Of a stretch of DNA of 64,000 nt, positions 1 through 12,440 are shown one piece after another. Numbering within the stretch: the stretch's first letter is position 1; each line of letters begins with the position of its first letter. The position numbers and the translations under genes were made by a program. Source of the stretch: Tubiluchus corallicola (Eukaryota > Priapulida > Priapulimorpha > Priapulimorphida > Tubiluchidae); NCBI GenBank assembly GCA_030141605.1, contig JAQGDQ010000204.1:92501-156500 (forward strand), read 5' to 3'. The notes under the pieces were generated by a model. The model made no database searches, was not told the origin of the DNA, and saw only the letters and a program-made list of their open reading frames with translations.

Positions 1-253
1 CCGTATATGTTCAGGCTATGTTGTGACTAAAACCTGATGAAACAAGACTTAGCAAGTTGCTGTTACTTTACAGTGTCTAATATCATTAAAAAATTGAAAG
101 ACTATTAAAAGTCTGAAATATTAGATAAATGAAAATGTGGAAGTTGCAATTTATGACAGACTTTAAACACAACCTATTTTAAGATGACGTCATTTTTAGT
201 TGTCTTAATTGAGAAATCATGTCAGTCAATATTAAGCATGTTTTTCTTCCCAG

Positions 254-3200
254 GTTGGACAAATGATCAACAGCACTCTGAAAGCATTCATACACTTTCT
301 GTATGAATTGGAATGGGCTGATGAAGATACTAAGAAAGCAAGTGAAGAAAAAGTACGTTTCTTTGCTTTTTTTCATTTGCAACATGAAGATTTGTAAACA
401 ACGTGTACTGTTCTTCAGTAAAGTTGTATTAAAAGGCGACAATAAGTGTAGCCATTGCAAAAAATAAGAATTAATGTAAAGCGACTAACGAGATAGCGAG
501 GAGATCCACCATTGGCTGAAGGAAAGAGTTAAACTCCATAAAAAGTTTAATTAAGGTAAAGCTAAACAAAATGCTTAGTATTATGCTGCCGCGCTACAGC
601 TTTTGAAGCTTATGGCAGCTAAAAGATCTAATTCTCTTTGTGTGTAGGCTCACGCCATGGAACAATTGATAGCTTATCCTGACTACATCCTGGATCCTGA
701 AGCACTGGAGAAAATGTACAGAGGAGTAAGTGCCATTAGCGACCGTTTTCTGGCTTCTGTTGCGTTACTTTGATTTGTAGTATCAAATGCCAATTACAAT
801 AATCGAGAGTACCCAGCAGTTAAAATTAGTCGTATGCTAGGATCCATGAAACTAGCCAATAAATTAAGTGACTAACAAAGCAACCAATTGTCCAGCCAAC
901 CAACTGACCGGACCACTAAACAACCAACTAAAGAAACAAACAAGTAGACAGATAGACAGACTGGCAGGCAGGCAGACAGACAGACAGACTGACTGACTGG
1001 CTGACGGACTGGCAGATTGACTGACTGACTGACTGATGAGAGACAGGCAGGTAGGCAGATAGACAAACAAACAAACAACAAGGTTGTCAGCTTCACTCAC
1101 CGTCGACACCTGAGAATAATTAGGGGTGCATTAAAGAAAATGCATAGTAACCTCAAGACTTATTAACTATCGTACAATGTCAAATAGAGTATGGGGCGGA
1201 CGCTAACACCATATCCCTGCATCTCGCATTTTTTAGTTATATTTTTAGATTTAGGTAACATCTGATCGAATCGTAAATATATGTTGAATTAAAATTATCG
1301 CTTGTCATTGTAAAATCAATAGTTTCGATAAAATTTCTAAACACTATACTCTTTACTTGCGCCTCCTCCAGGGCAGCGTGAAATGCCTGGGAAAATCAAC
1401 ATAGCTGAAACTATAGAAGAAGCCATTTATCATGCGCATTAGAAATGTATCCGCCTGTCGGTCGGATTGAATGAATTACTAGACAGGTAGATGTATTTAT
1501 CTAAATGCTAGCTTATCACAAGACCAGAGTGAGTGCTGAATTATCATCCAGCAGTTGCTAATTACATGAAGGTGATGCTTTAATTACGGCCGAACGTCTT
1601 TTTCTAAGAAAGTCGTGAGTTTTCTCTGCCTGAGCAGTATAAAATACGCCTTTAATCGTACCAAACTTCAGCCATTAAACATTAAAAAGATTTTAGCTTT
1701 TTGTTTTTAATGGTTTTAAAATTTATTCAGGATAATCGCCGAGTTGGTTGTTTGAATTTCTGGTTAAGTCCTTCTACACAAATTACAGAATTACTCGGTT
1801 TAAATTCCACAAAGTTCTCAATAATTATTTCTTGTACAACTCCCTTTCAAGGCGGCTAGAATTATGGCAAATTCGTGTTTGTAAGAAAGCCATATTGCAT
1901 ACCGTATTTATTGTAACAGCTAGTGACTAATACTAAACTATAAGTAAATACATTTACGTATTTCTTTGCAAATCTCCTTACAGTTGGAAATGAATGAAGA
2001 CAATTTTTTTGAAAACTCTTTAAACATGGAAAAGTTTCGGACACGGCAACTCTACGAGCAATTGAAAGAACCTGTTGACAAGTCACGATGGTATCTACCT
2101 ATTATACAACCCAATGCCTATTACTTTGGTGTTTGGAATCAAATAGGTTGGTTCAGTTTAATTTTTATTTTACTGTGCTTTTTTTACAACGAACTACTAC
2201 GTCTCTATCTGTGCATTGTTTAACTTAAGATAAACATAAATTTCTCAAACAAACATTTATTAAGAAGACTGCGGGAGTTTTCCTTGGGATAAATATTATG
2301 GAGATTCAAGAAGAACTACTGAAAATGCTAAATAAAAACAATTGTTTTATACAATAATTTTTACGGTATATTCTAAAGAATAATTTCAATAACTGATTTT
2401 CCGTAAGTATTATGTATAGACTGGTTAACGAGTCTAAAAACACGCAAAAAGAAAAACCGTGTTCATCATAATTATGCTTTGATATAAACTTTATTGGTGT
2501 TACTATTAAATATGATATTAATTACAAGTTAATGTTTTTGTAAAAGGAAACCATTGTGCTTTTGATTTAAAATAGGTTTAACAAGTTGCAGCCAAAAGCA
2601 TTTGTTGAGCTCTGCAATGTACATTCGGAAGTGTTTGTACTAATAAGTTGTAATTAATTAATTAACTATTTGCCTTAGAACCTGGGGGGGGGGAGGTGGT
2701 GGTAATAAAATCCGTCTTACCGGGCAAAGAGATGACTGTGAAAACTTTTTCAGACATAAATTGAACTACGATGAACTACAATGTAGCTACTCCGCCTCAA
2801 AGTGCAAATAAAAGCATTTAGTAATACTCAAAACAGTATCAGCCATTTGTAGCGGCTATTTCATTTATCAAAATTCTCGAAAGTTGGGCCAAAAAAACAT
2901 TTAAATGATACTCAGGAATGAAATTTGCATTTGGTTAATTTTCAGTCTTTCTTGCGGGAATCCTACAACCACCGTTTTACAACTTGCATGCGCCGATGTA
3001 CATTAACTATGGTGGCATAGGAATAGTTATAGGACATGAAATAACCCACGGATTTGACGATTCAGGTAAACAGACAATTTTAAATTTGTCTTTCTTGTCA
3101 CAGTAGAGTACTTACCCCAAAAAATGGGGTACTTACCCTTTTGCCGACTTACCCCAAAAAAAATGCAAGAAAACGTGATCGTAATAATGGATGGATAGAA

Positions 3201-6200
3201 TAGTTGATGTCATTTATGGCATGTGATTTTTTCTTCTGGTAACTCGTAGAAAACACTTTATGACTTCTACTACTACCACAATATTTTACCAAATGGTTTC
3301 CACCACAGATGAATGAGAAACCTAATAGTTGATTTTTATGTAGTCAGTAGCTCGTGAAAAGTTTGCAATAGTTCAATGCCCCACTTGGTCGACTCCAATA
3401 AAATTTTGGGAAGAACGCACTGGGCACCTACTATTTTTGCCATTGTTAGTGCAAAAATTACGTTAGTGCATTGTTAATTTGCCACACACTAAGTTCCCAT
3501 AGGAGTGTTCGACCTCTTGTTGTAAATTTGCAAACTAAGAATACTGATCCATTAAATAAAAAAGTCATTTTTAAAAAAGAAACTAAAAAATTAATAGCTA
3601 ATAATATTTATGGCTTACTTCCAGCTAATATATTTGTAATCTCTAGGCAGAAAATATGACAAACACGGCAACTTGACTCAGTGGTGGCCGGATGAAGATA
3701 TTGAAATGTTTCAGTCAAAGGCACAATGTGTTGTTGAGCAGTATTCCAGTTACTCTGTAGATAATGTTGGTTTTGTAAGTACAGAAAATTTTCCCAAATT
3801 TTGATGCACAAAATTCGAATGCAAGTCAGTCACTCACTCAGTAGGTCTTTTAATCAGTCAGTCAGTCATCGGTCAGTCAGCAGTCAGTCAGTCAGTCGGT
3901 CAGTCAAAAAAGGTCATATTATCTCGTGAGACAATAGAGTCATCACCAGCAGCATTCTTATAATCTTAGGCAAGTCAAAGTTGTGTAAAATGTACCAATA
4001 GAAGCTTTTTAACTTTTTATATGAAACTAGCGCCAGACAAACTTCGACTAGACTTAATTTTGTTTATTTTGATGTGATCCACAGAAAATCTGCATACAGT
4101 TTATTAGAGTGAAAATTTTATATGCAAAAACAATTTAAATAGTGGCGAAGTTTGTTATGCGGTTAATTGTTAAATGTTTTATTGCCGTGCGCTAGAATTT
4201 ATTGTTTTTTTTTCATATTAGCTGTGATGTTTATATGAACTTTGTAAAATTTGAAATAAAATATTAAATCAAACCAAATCAAAATCATTCAGTCAATCAT
4301 TTTTTCAGTTGTTCAGACAGCAGTCAATTAGTCAGTCAGTCAGTTAGTCAGTTTGTCACTCATTCATTTATTAATTAATTCATTTATTCATTCAGTCGGT
4401 CATTCGGTCGGTCGGTCGGTGAGTCAGTCACTCACTCACGCAATCAGTCAGTCATTCAATCAACTAACCAACCAATCAATCAATCAATCAATCAGTCAAT
4501 CAACCAACCAACCGATAAATAATTTAGTTGATTAGACATCAACAAACCAATAAATTCATTATCATCAATTAACTAAGCAATGAAATATCTGCCTATAAAT
4601 ATTCAAAAACAAAATCATATAATAAATTCAGCTTTTCGGGTGATATTGCCAACAAACTTTTTAAAGCAATATCTTTTTCATTTAAAAATAGAACTTGTAA
4701 ATTTATAACATATTAGAAACTGTGAGCAGTTTTAAGCTTCAATTTGTTTCTTCCATTTAAATATATAATATCGTTTCACAGATAAATGGAAATTTCACAC
4801 TTGGTGAAAATATAGCGGATAATGGAGGTTTGAAACAAGCGTTCTGGGTAAGTGGCTCAATAAAAAACACAGGCTATGTGAAAAACGTTTTAACTGAAAG
4901 GTTACAAGATACGTTTGCAATACAAAACCGACAAAACATTTCTTCAAGTTGTTCTTTCCTTCTAGATATAGCGGATTCATCTTGTGTTTAATGGCGTGCG
5001 AGTTTATCTAGTTCTTCCTCAGTTTCCCCGTCGTAGATGTTGTATTAACACTATTTACACCAAGGGTGTCGCCATTTACAAAAAAATATATTGAACTAGG
5101 AGAAGCCAATGCGTCTTTAACTTTCAAGTTTTTATCTTTGTGAACTAATGTAAATAAGTTATAGGCCTATTTCAATATTATTAAATATATGACGTTTATC
5201 GGGCGTGTGTAACTCTACAGGCTACAATATCTCTAGCCGATATTTCATAAAATTATAAAAGACCATTACAATATTACAGACTTTGTTATTCTCGTATAAT
5301 CATAGTAAATTATTTGTATAAGGCTACACCAGTCCCATACTCAGATAATTTGATACTTTATTTCATGAGACCTAAATGACGTGTAAATTAAAATTTAATA
5401 GCAGTTCTTTTCGTTCAGGACATCTCGCTTTAAGTTGATTTTGTGTGAATTTCAGTGATAAATTTGATGCAAATTAGTTTATGGTTCCCGTGACAAAAGC
5501 TTTTAAGCTTTTAAAAAACTTCGTGATAAATTTATAGGTAATCAAAGATTTGTGAATTGGGAAAATTTTCTCGATTTGTGCATGATTGTAGTTTGGCCAA
5601 ATCGTCAGATTAAGATTTCGGAACTGGTAAATATTTATAACGGGCCGGGCTTCCCACTTTTTGGCTTTGAGTTAACATATTGTCCAAGTAATCACAAAAT
5701 ACATGTACACGTTTGCTCGAAGGTTGCCTTAATTTCAATAAAGATAATAAGAAAGTTTACTGGTTTTTGGGTTTTTCTTATAGGACTATATCATTCTCAG
5801 TTATAGTGCTTAAAGTGAACAATAGTTACTTTCGTTCATTTTTTCATTCTATTTTTTAAGTTTAAATTTGCAGCTTCTCGTTTTTTCTTCGTTGATTAAT
5901 TGTTTGTTTGTTTGTTTGTTTGTTACATAGTTTAAATATTTGTACTGTGTAACTAACATTTCAGGCTTATGAACGATGGGTAGACCAAAACGGAGGAGAG
6001 TTGAAATTACCAGGGCTAGAACTGAACCCCAATCAATTGTTTTTCCTCAATTACGCACAGGTAAAATCAACCCATTTTGCACTTTCTTTATCGCTGTCAT
6101 CAATTTTTAACTTTTCATCAACCACAGAAATTCTTGTTACAACGACGTAGATGTTAAAGTAATGCACTTTGATTCACATTAAGCAGGTTAAAGTTTTCAC

Positions 6201-7428
6201 TATCATACCGAACGACTCGCTGATTTCGCTTACGTATGAAATATTAAACCGAACTTAGTCATAAAATGAATTACAAGTACTCACACTAATTGAAAGTTGT
6301 CAGTAAAAGCTCTACATCACAGCCTGTTACTGTTTTTATAGTTATTTTGCGAATTAAAGAGCAAAGAAGGCTTTGATGAAATGCTGAAGACAGATTCACA
6401 CAGCCCTGGAGAATATAGGTAACAACAACTACAAATTGCTGATTGGAATAAGGCCTTTTGCAATCGAAATATGATTCATACCTCGGAAAGGCCAAGCCTT
6501 CTGGGAAGTTAGGCTAATTTCAAAGTTTGCGTCAAATTTTTGAAATATTTAGTAATAAAAGTGTGATAAGCGCCTGGTGTAATCAATTTAGTCACTTTAA
6601 AGTCATGAACATTTCACGCTTGGGTTGGGCGCTCCCATTTTGAACGCCCATTCTTTCACCAATGACGTCATTTGACGGCTGAAGAAAAGCAGCGCATTGT
6701 CAATTTCTGTCAAAAGTATGATAAGTTTTACAAGCAGTTAGATAGCTAATTCTGTGATATTTTACATGAACGTTAGGTAAGCTGCTGAAGTTTGAATTAG
6801 TTTAAGCAGCACCCTTACTGACAGCCATAGCCATGATGCGTTTACGAAAGGTCACGAAGCCCACCAGTTACGTCATAAGTTTCAAGTGAATCGCTACTGC
6901 CGCGCCTAAAAATTGTGAAATTTTTATGCTTTATAGGCAGTTTTTTGCAAATTTCTTAATTATATTTTTCTAAGTTTAAGCGGTAATAGTAAAATAAACC
7001 CAATACGCCCTTTGTCCTTTCCTTTAAGCCTAACAATGTTGCTAATACTTAGGGCACTATCATTATATAGTCTGGACATAATGACAAAAACCATATTTAA
7101 CTTATACTACAGAGTTAAGAGCTTGGTCTGTTCCTAGACTTTGTTAAGAATATTATTTTAGGCAGACAGAAGGGTGGACATAAAAGCAGAACAAATGGTT
7201 GCGTAAGTTTTGTCTGACATTGTACATTATAAAGACAACCCACAGTACTTTGCTACACAGTTAGGACAGGCATAAGAATATAGGTATGGCTTAAATGACA
7301 AATTTATTAAGTTGTTTTCTGTTTTCAGAGTAAAAGGCACTGTAAGCAATTCACTGGACTTTGCAAAAGCCTTTCAATGTCCAAAAGACAGCGCCATGAA
7401 TCCATCGACAAAATGTGAAGTTTGGTGA
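254..7428 (+). CDS. Neprilysin/ECE-like M13 zinc metallopeptidase (3' part, nine exons)
   Basis: The nine exons seen are 254-352, 648-725, 1984-2146, 2946-3065, 3647-3774, 4782-4847, 5965-6060, 6342-6418 and 7329-7428. All have AG/GT borders and compatible phases; the 5' exons, including the expected N-terminal membrane anchor, lie outside the window. The translation follows the M13 catalytic domain in order: substrate-binding NAYY, then [10 protein letters not shown] with the two zinc His and the catalytic Glu, then [10 protein letters not shown] with the third zinc ligand Glu, then HSPGEYR with the His and Arg that stabilise substrate, and a terminal CEVW like the CxVW end of neprilysin. 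From family knowledge this is a type II membrane ectopeptidase that cleaves small peptides on the N-terminal side of hydrophobic residues. No active-site loss is visible. Neprilysin, ECE and other M13 paralogues cannot be separated without the N-terminal half. Confidence 0.93.
880..1080. repeat. Tetranucleotide (GACT/GACA/GGCA) repeat array
   Basis: Degenerate microsatellite in an intron of the M13 peptidase gene, with runs of GACT, GACA and GGCA that shade into AAAC at the right edge. Long apparent reading frames here on the minus strand are translations of the repeat (Ser/Val/Cys/Leu periodicity), not genes. Confidence 0.85.
1081..1983. other. M13 gene intron, no feature seen
   Basis: Rest of the intron before the exon at 1984. 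It is AT-rich, and no coding or structured element is recognised. Confidence 0.6.
2147..2945. other. M13 gene intron
   Basis: AT-rich intron with a short poly-G run near 2683-2694 and no other recognisable element. Confidence 0.6.
3104..3166. repeat. Short tandem unit, TACTTACCCCAAAAAA-like
   Basis: Three near copies of an ACTTACCCC unit, two of them followed by A-runs, lie side by side in the intron after the zinc-motif exon. A fourth partial unit is not clear. No function is suggested. Confidence 0.5.
3822..3906. repeat. CAGT tetranucleotide array (left of LINE copy)
   Basis: Runs of CAGT/TCAG with a few GGTC and CTCA variants immediately precede a truncated LINE copy. A matching array lies on its other side at 4289-4530, which suggests the LINE either inserted into a tetranucleotide array or seeded one. 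Confidence 0.85.
3950..4275 (+). mobile_element. 5'-truncated LINE copy (3' end only)
   Basis: This stretch matches, with about 10-20% differences by eye, the 3' end of the long minus-strand LINE at 50590-54960. Shared blocks include AACTTTTTATATGA, TTTATTTTGATGTGAT, CACAGAAAAT and the 3' tail TTTGAAATAAAATATTAAAT followed by CAAAYCAAAT. It retains only the last part of ORF2 plus the 3' UTR, the usual product of incomplete target-primed reverse transcription. It sits sense-oriented in an M13 gene intron. Confidence 0.85.
4289..4530. repeat. CAGT/CATT/GGTC/AATC tetranucleotide array (right of LINE copy)
   Basis: Long degenerate tetranucleotide array directly downstream of the truncated LINE tail. 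The reading frame across it (Ser/Gln/Asn-rich) is an artefact of the repeat. Confidence 0.85.
4848..5964. other. M13 gene intron with (GTTT)n
   Basis: AT-rich intron. A GTTT microsatellite lies near 5903-5927, shortly before the acceptor of the exon at 5965. Nothing else is recognised. Confidence 0.6.
6419..7328. other. Last M13 gene intron
   Basis: No coding signal. It contains one perfect TGACGTCA palindrome near 6663, the same octamer that is repeated in the LTR-like repeats at 9.5 and 11.4 kb. The significance is unclear. Confidence 0.5.
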
Positions 7429-9535
7429 ACAGCTGAGAGAAAGGAGCTACCTTAAACAAGTAGTTCACAGATGTCATTTGGGTCAATTAAGGTCACATTA
7501 GCTTAGGTCTGCCTTTGCAAGGCTAACTTTATTTTGCCTCCTACAGAATATTCCCTTTGGAAGCTGCTCCTGCTCAGAGAGAGGGTTGGACAACAATAGC
7601 AGATCATGCCCAAATCTGTCAATATGGAATACCTTTACAAAAATGTTTAATTGTGCGCATGCGTAGTTTGCAAAGTATCACTATCTGATTTATTACGAGA
7701 CATTTTCCGACATAGACAAATGCATAGGATTATCTGATACTCATTGATATTCATTGTAGTATTCATTCACGGAGGCTTTTATTTAAAAGCAATCGTTTCA
7801 TATTATTATTTCCTTCAATTCCTTGTAATAATTAAACGATTGTGTAACAGATTATTGCTACTTGCCTTCTCTCTAGATGCCAAGCAATGCTAAAACAGTC
7901 TACTGGTCTTTGTAGCAAATAGATCGAGAAGTACAGCAAATCGGCATGAACACTTGAATGTACGTCATGTCAATAATTATATAATCATTATTTCGTGTAG
8001 ATTATATTTGTGCCATATAGCAGACATAGATAGGTCAAGTATACGACATGTTTATTTTATGTCTACGTCTTTAGTAAATTTTTATTACGCTGAGTACTAC
8101 TGAGTCAAATGATACAGTTTTTTCTTAAAAAATTGTTTTACATGTTTATTACATAATTATAATATTATGTCACATGTAGTGTGAAAAAGGAGAAGTGGCA
8201 ATTAATAGTATGTAAATACAAATGCTTGTTTCGCTTGATTGTGGCGCAAATAAGCTCGTTATGCTATTAGTCGTTTTGTGGTAAAAGTTTTAATTAGTTA
8301 CAGTAATAATTTTGTTTACTTTGTTTACCAATTTCAATATGTTAAAATGCTTACAGTATTACTCAATATTAAGTAACTTATATAGTCCTACATAATACAA
8401 TTAAAATATATTATTACTTTGTTGTACATTAAACATTACATCAACGTATGTATATAATATTACAGTGTAGCGTATTATATTATATGACGGTGTAAAATTG
8501 TTAAGTTTTAATATTTAAATAGGTTTAATTTATGTACACGCTACTACTATTATACCCAAGCAAATAGTTGTAACTTATGCATTAGTCATTATAATTCATA
8601 TCTGACGTGTTGCCTTGCAATTTACGAGTGCTTGTTCGCTCTATATTCAATCATGTAGACACGTCGATTTTTTCATGTTTGATCTTTTCCTTAGTAAAGT
8701 TTATTATGTAAAATTGTAGCTTAAAGCACATTGTAAAGATTAGTACCATGAACAATTTAGGTTACAACTACTGAGACAGATTACGTATGCAATGCAGGTG
8801 ATGGTAACTAAGCCTCTACTCAAGACATCTTTCTGGTCCTGCACGGAATAATATTATAAATTGCCCATACGAACATTAACTTTTTTAATTTTAAGCTCAA
8901 TTGGCTTTTGTAAATATGGCATAAATAGAGCTGCGTGTGTACATTTATTCTCTGAAACTGTGAAGTTTGCGCATTACAAAACTAGAAAAGGTTGTTTTCG
9001 TAAACAACGTATAAATTGTTTCAACAATCATTGTTCTTTGCGTTTCTTCTTCAACAGTAAAACTTTTTCCGTCTCACTATATATATATATATATTCTTCT
9101 AAGTCCATTCTCCCTTTCTCTCTCTTTCTCCCTCCCACCTCCTCTATCTCTTGTAGTGTCGCTATTGTAGTCTCCTTTTTTGAAGTATAGAAATGTCGAA
9201 CTCGTAACGTAAATAGTGTGATCGTATAGTTTATTGAAGTACAAAAACATCAGTCATATTAACATCAAGAAGTGAACAGTTAAAGCGAGAACAAGTACAC
9301 ATAGTTAAAGCACGAGTCACGAACACACTTCTCAACTAACTCCTGCAGCGTTCTGACACTGCTTATATTCGCTTTTACTGAGCTATTATTAGAAAGCCCA
9401 TTTTTGCATCTAACATCAATTCTATTCTTAGTATTGTCTTCATCTGGTGACTTGCTAGTCAATGGTCAGCAACTACTCTTAGAACATTTACTTAGCAACA
9501 GTTATCTTGACACTGATTGGTTGCTTGCATGTCAG
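7429..9535. other. 3' UTR and intergenic DNA of the M13 gene
   Basis: Very AT-rich sequence after the TGA at 7426-7428. It holds a short (TA)n at about 9079-9095 followed by a pyrimidine-rich tract to about 9155. No gene is supported. Confidence 0.6.
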
Positions 9536-9824
9536 TGACCATTAATTGTCAATCATCGTGACGTCATCTTGCTCTACCCACAGTGACCGTTATCTGTCAA
9601 TCACTGTGACGTCATTTTCCTCCTCACACTGGTCAGCATTGACTAGCCATTGGTCAGTAGCATTGCATGATATCTATATAAGCTGAAGTAATGTAATTTA
9701 ATCCATCAGCATACTAGTGCTTATAGCGGGTGCAGATGTGTTTACATATTTGTGGTTCTTAACACTAACATTATATTGGATACGGACGTTGTTTTATATT
9801 TCTAACTTGCAAGTAATTAACTCA
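9536..9824. repeat. Left LTR-like repeat
   Basis: Contains two roughly 48-bp subunits, each ending in TGACGTCA (9559-9566 and 9607-9614), then TATATAAG at 9675-9682 and the block CATACTAGTGCTTATAGCGG shared with minor changes by the right copy. CRE-type sites upstream of a TATA box suggest a promoter that reads in the + direction, opposite to the gag-like frame. Confidence 0.7.
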
Positions 9825-10184
9825 AATACCTAAGTTCAAAATGGTAGGATTTGCCATTTCTTTCTGCATCGACATAGCATGTAGTTCCATCTACATGTGG
9901 TTATAACAATTAAAGTTTCATATGGTATAACTAATATTTGCTTTTCCGTAAGTGATATTACTTGAGGTGGTACTTGTTTAGCAACATAAATTTCTCACTT
10001 ACAAAAAATTTTAATGGCTGCTCTATCTTGGAAATATAAAGCAACAATGCAACTGTCTATTCTGGTTCGCGGAAAAACTGCTGTTTTTAATTGGCATAAT
10101 TGAAAGTCATTGCGTAAACAATTATCGACATCTAAGGATGCAGGTAAAATATATACCTCTCTCAATTGATCTACAGCTAAAAAA

Positions 10185-11408
10185 TTATAGTCTTATTACA
10201 GCGAATGTACGTGGGAGGTTTATTACTTCCATGTTTCTGTAATTATACCGTGTTGCTGTACCCAGTTTACGTATGTTGTTGAGTCTGTTGTCGAAATTAG
10301 TGAACCTATAACTATTATTATAACGATCGTTAAAAAATTGCGGGTTATTACCAACTGCCCTGTTCATACTATCATTATCATTAGATTGTAAGTTAAGCCT
10401 CCTACGCACGTTATCGTTGTTACGAAAATAATTTAGTCTGTAAGCAGTATCTTTCTTATCAAATTGTAGATTTCGCGAGGTGGTCTTGGATAAATATTTC
10501 GAGGTGTGTAGTTTTGGTTATAATTTGATCTATTTCTGTTTCTTGAATCTCTGAACTCTATTCTGGACTCAGAAGTTGCTGTTTTGGCGTGCCCGATCAG
10601 TGTTGTAATTAATGAATTGATTTCTAGTAGTCTGAAAATGCTTTCTTTAAAAAAATGGAGTTTGAGTTCTCATTCCCGTTTTCTTTTCAGGTTCCAAATC
10701 AAAGTTGTTTAATATTAGCGTCATAGTTTTAAGTGAATCTTGCATTTGCGAGATCATTTGAGCTTGTTGATCTAATTGTTTTTGATAATAAAGGGCAGAT
10801 ATTTGATTAGTCGCCCCATTAGTACAGTAATTACTTAGGCTGAATAACTGGCTATTTATGTCTTTAGTTTTATCGTGAGGATTTAATGTCTGTCTCCATG
10901 GGAAATTCTTTATCATTTTCATTAGTATCATGAAATCGATGTTTTAAAAATTCACAAATATCACTCGGCCCTGAGCGTGCTGATGCTTCTGATATCGCGT
11001 GTCAATATCTTGAGCTCTCACTAAAAACTGTCTTATAGAACCGTTTCTTATACCAAAAATGAAAGTTTGAATTATAGACTTTTGTATGCTAGGCAATGAT
11101 AATTGATTAGCGGGTTGCGCTATTCGACCATGCGTGCTAATTTTGAAATTTGGTGTCCTAATGCCTGTAGGGATTCGGTAGGTCTTTGACGAGCCTGGTC
11201 TAACTGTGTGAAAGCTCTACTAGTCTCAGTCTTATCTGAGTATATACGTGCTAAAACCTGTCTTAAATCATGTGCAGGTTTTTCTTGCAAATTAGGCAGT
11301 CGCGCTTTTAAAATCTGCCGGTTCGCTAATAACTGTTTTTAAAATAAAATAGCGATGCGCTTGTTCATTGCGCTCAGCAGTATCAGGAGTCAACGCCAAT
11401 ATCCTATC
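10185..11408 (-). pseudogene. Decayed gag-like polyprotein
   Basis: Minus-strand frames read as one degraded protein. The start, near 11408-11340, has the motif TPDTAERNEQAH. After a frameshift comes a helical capsid-like stretch (11340-11130) with LQEKPAHDLRQVLARIYSDK and RQRPTESLQALG. Then a Gln-rich coiled segment (10931-10647) and an Asn/Arg-rich basic tail (10600-10185) resemble a nucleocapsid without a visible CCHC knuckle. Several stops and frameshifts separate the pieces. I cannot assign it to Gypsy, Copia or BEL. Confidence 0.55.
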
Positions 11409-11413
11409 AACAG

Positions 11414-11700
11414 CGACCATTAACTGTCAATCACTGTTACGTCATTTTGCTCCGCCCACAGTGACCGTTTTCTGTCAATCACTGTGACGTCATTTTCACT
11501 CGGCCCCACTGGTCAGCATTGACCAGTGATCTCAATATAAGTTGAATTAATGTAATCTTATCCATCAGCGTACCAGTGCTTATAGCGGTACAGATGTGTT
11601 TACATATTTGTGGGTCTTATTTAAACTTGTTCAGTATTAACTAACATTATATTGCATACAAATGTTGTTTTATATTTCTAACTTGTAAGTAATTAATTCA
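11414..11700. repeat. Right LTR-like repeat
   Basis: Homologous to 9536-9824 through the whole length, with substitutions and small indels. One CRE is intact (11485-11492) and the other has decayed to TTACGTCA (about 11437). The two copies are visibly diverged, so the insertion is old. Confidence 0.7.
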
Positions 11701-12244
11701 GCGATATTAATTTTATCGAAAAAGAATATGAAATATGTGAAAAATTATGAAATATTTGAAAATTTCGCAAATATAAAATATTTGCGCTTAATCCTATTGC
11801 TCAGCAAGAACAGCTACAAAAGGCATTATTTCGCTGATACCAAACGTATACTTTGGTGATCAAAATCTTAACTATTTCATATATTTACGCTATTTAAAGC
11901 CGAGATTACTCTGAAAACCTTTACATTCAAATTACAGAATTCAGAAGTGCGTGCATTCATTTTCACTACTGCTGCTTTTTATACATTTTCGTTAGCTAGC
12001 CAAAACAGATTCAGTTTAGCTAAGAATGTGTGTGGACGTGCATGCATGCACGCGTTAGCGTGTGTGCTATAAAAACACGGTGTTGTTACAGATGCTTCAC
12101 CCTATTTCAGAATATTTTCAATTCACTACAAATTTTTTCTGCGTTTTAGTCGAAGGGAGTGTTATATTTGAATGACAGTTTCTTATCATTCACTCAACAA
12201 TAACGAAAAGTTTTGTTTGACCATCTGTAATGTTAATGGTTTCG

Positions 12245-12440
12245 CAAGAACCGATGACGTGGCTGTGTGCATAAGGCGCAGTCCGCGTTTCATATGAATG
12301 ACGTAGGTTCGATACTCGCTTTGGGATAGTTTGTCATTCGTGGTTAAGACACTTATTTTGGTTCTGTGGCTTATCTGCGGCCCGTCTCACATTTTAGCGC
12401 ACTTACATGAAAGCACGTTGATGCAACAGACACACACATA
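12245..12440 (+). mobile_element. tRNA-derived SINE (head)
   Basis: A tRNA-like head begins near GGCTGTGTGCATAAGG (A-box position) and has an RNA polymerase III B box, AGGTTCGATACTC, at 12305-12317. The arms do not fold into a full cloverleaf, and a non-tRNA body follows, so it is read as a SINE rather than a tRNA gene. Confidence 0.5.

Larger units (their letters stand above)
9536..11700 (-). mobile_element. Short LTR-flanked retroelement with gag only
   Basis: Two direct repeats of about 288 bp (9536-9824 and 11414-11700) enclose 1.6 kb. The left copy begins TG and both end CA, as LTRs do; the right copy begins CG, a likely point change. The interior carries a decayed gag-like frame on the minus strand and no protease, reverse transcriptase or integrase. 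It is therefore a non-autonomous or internally deleted element. No clear primer-binding site, polypurine tract or matching 5-bp target duplication was found, so the LTR reading rests on repeat structure and gag-like content. Confidence 0.6.

Noticed and set aside
864-1109. 81- and 74-codon frames on the minus strand
   Set aside because: They are translations of the GACT/GACA microsatellite.
4353-4535. 60-codon Ser/Gln/Asn-rich frame
   Set aside because: It lies wholly inside the tetranucleotide array.
12245-12330. Functional tRNA gene
   Set aside because: The B box is good, but the T and anticodon stems do not pair; a SINE head fits better.
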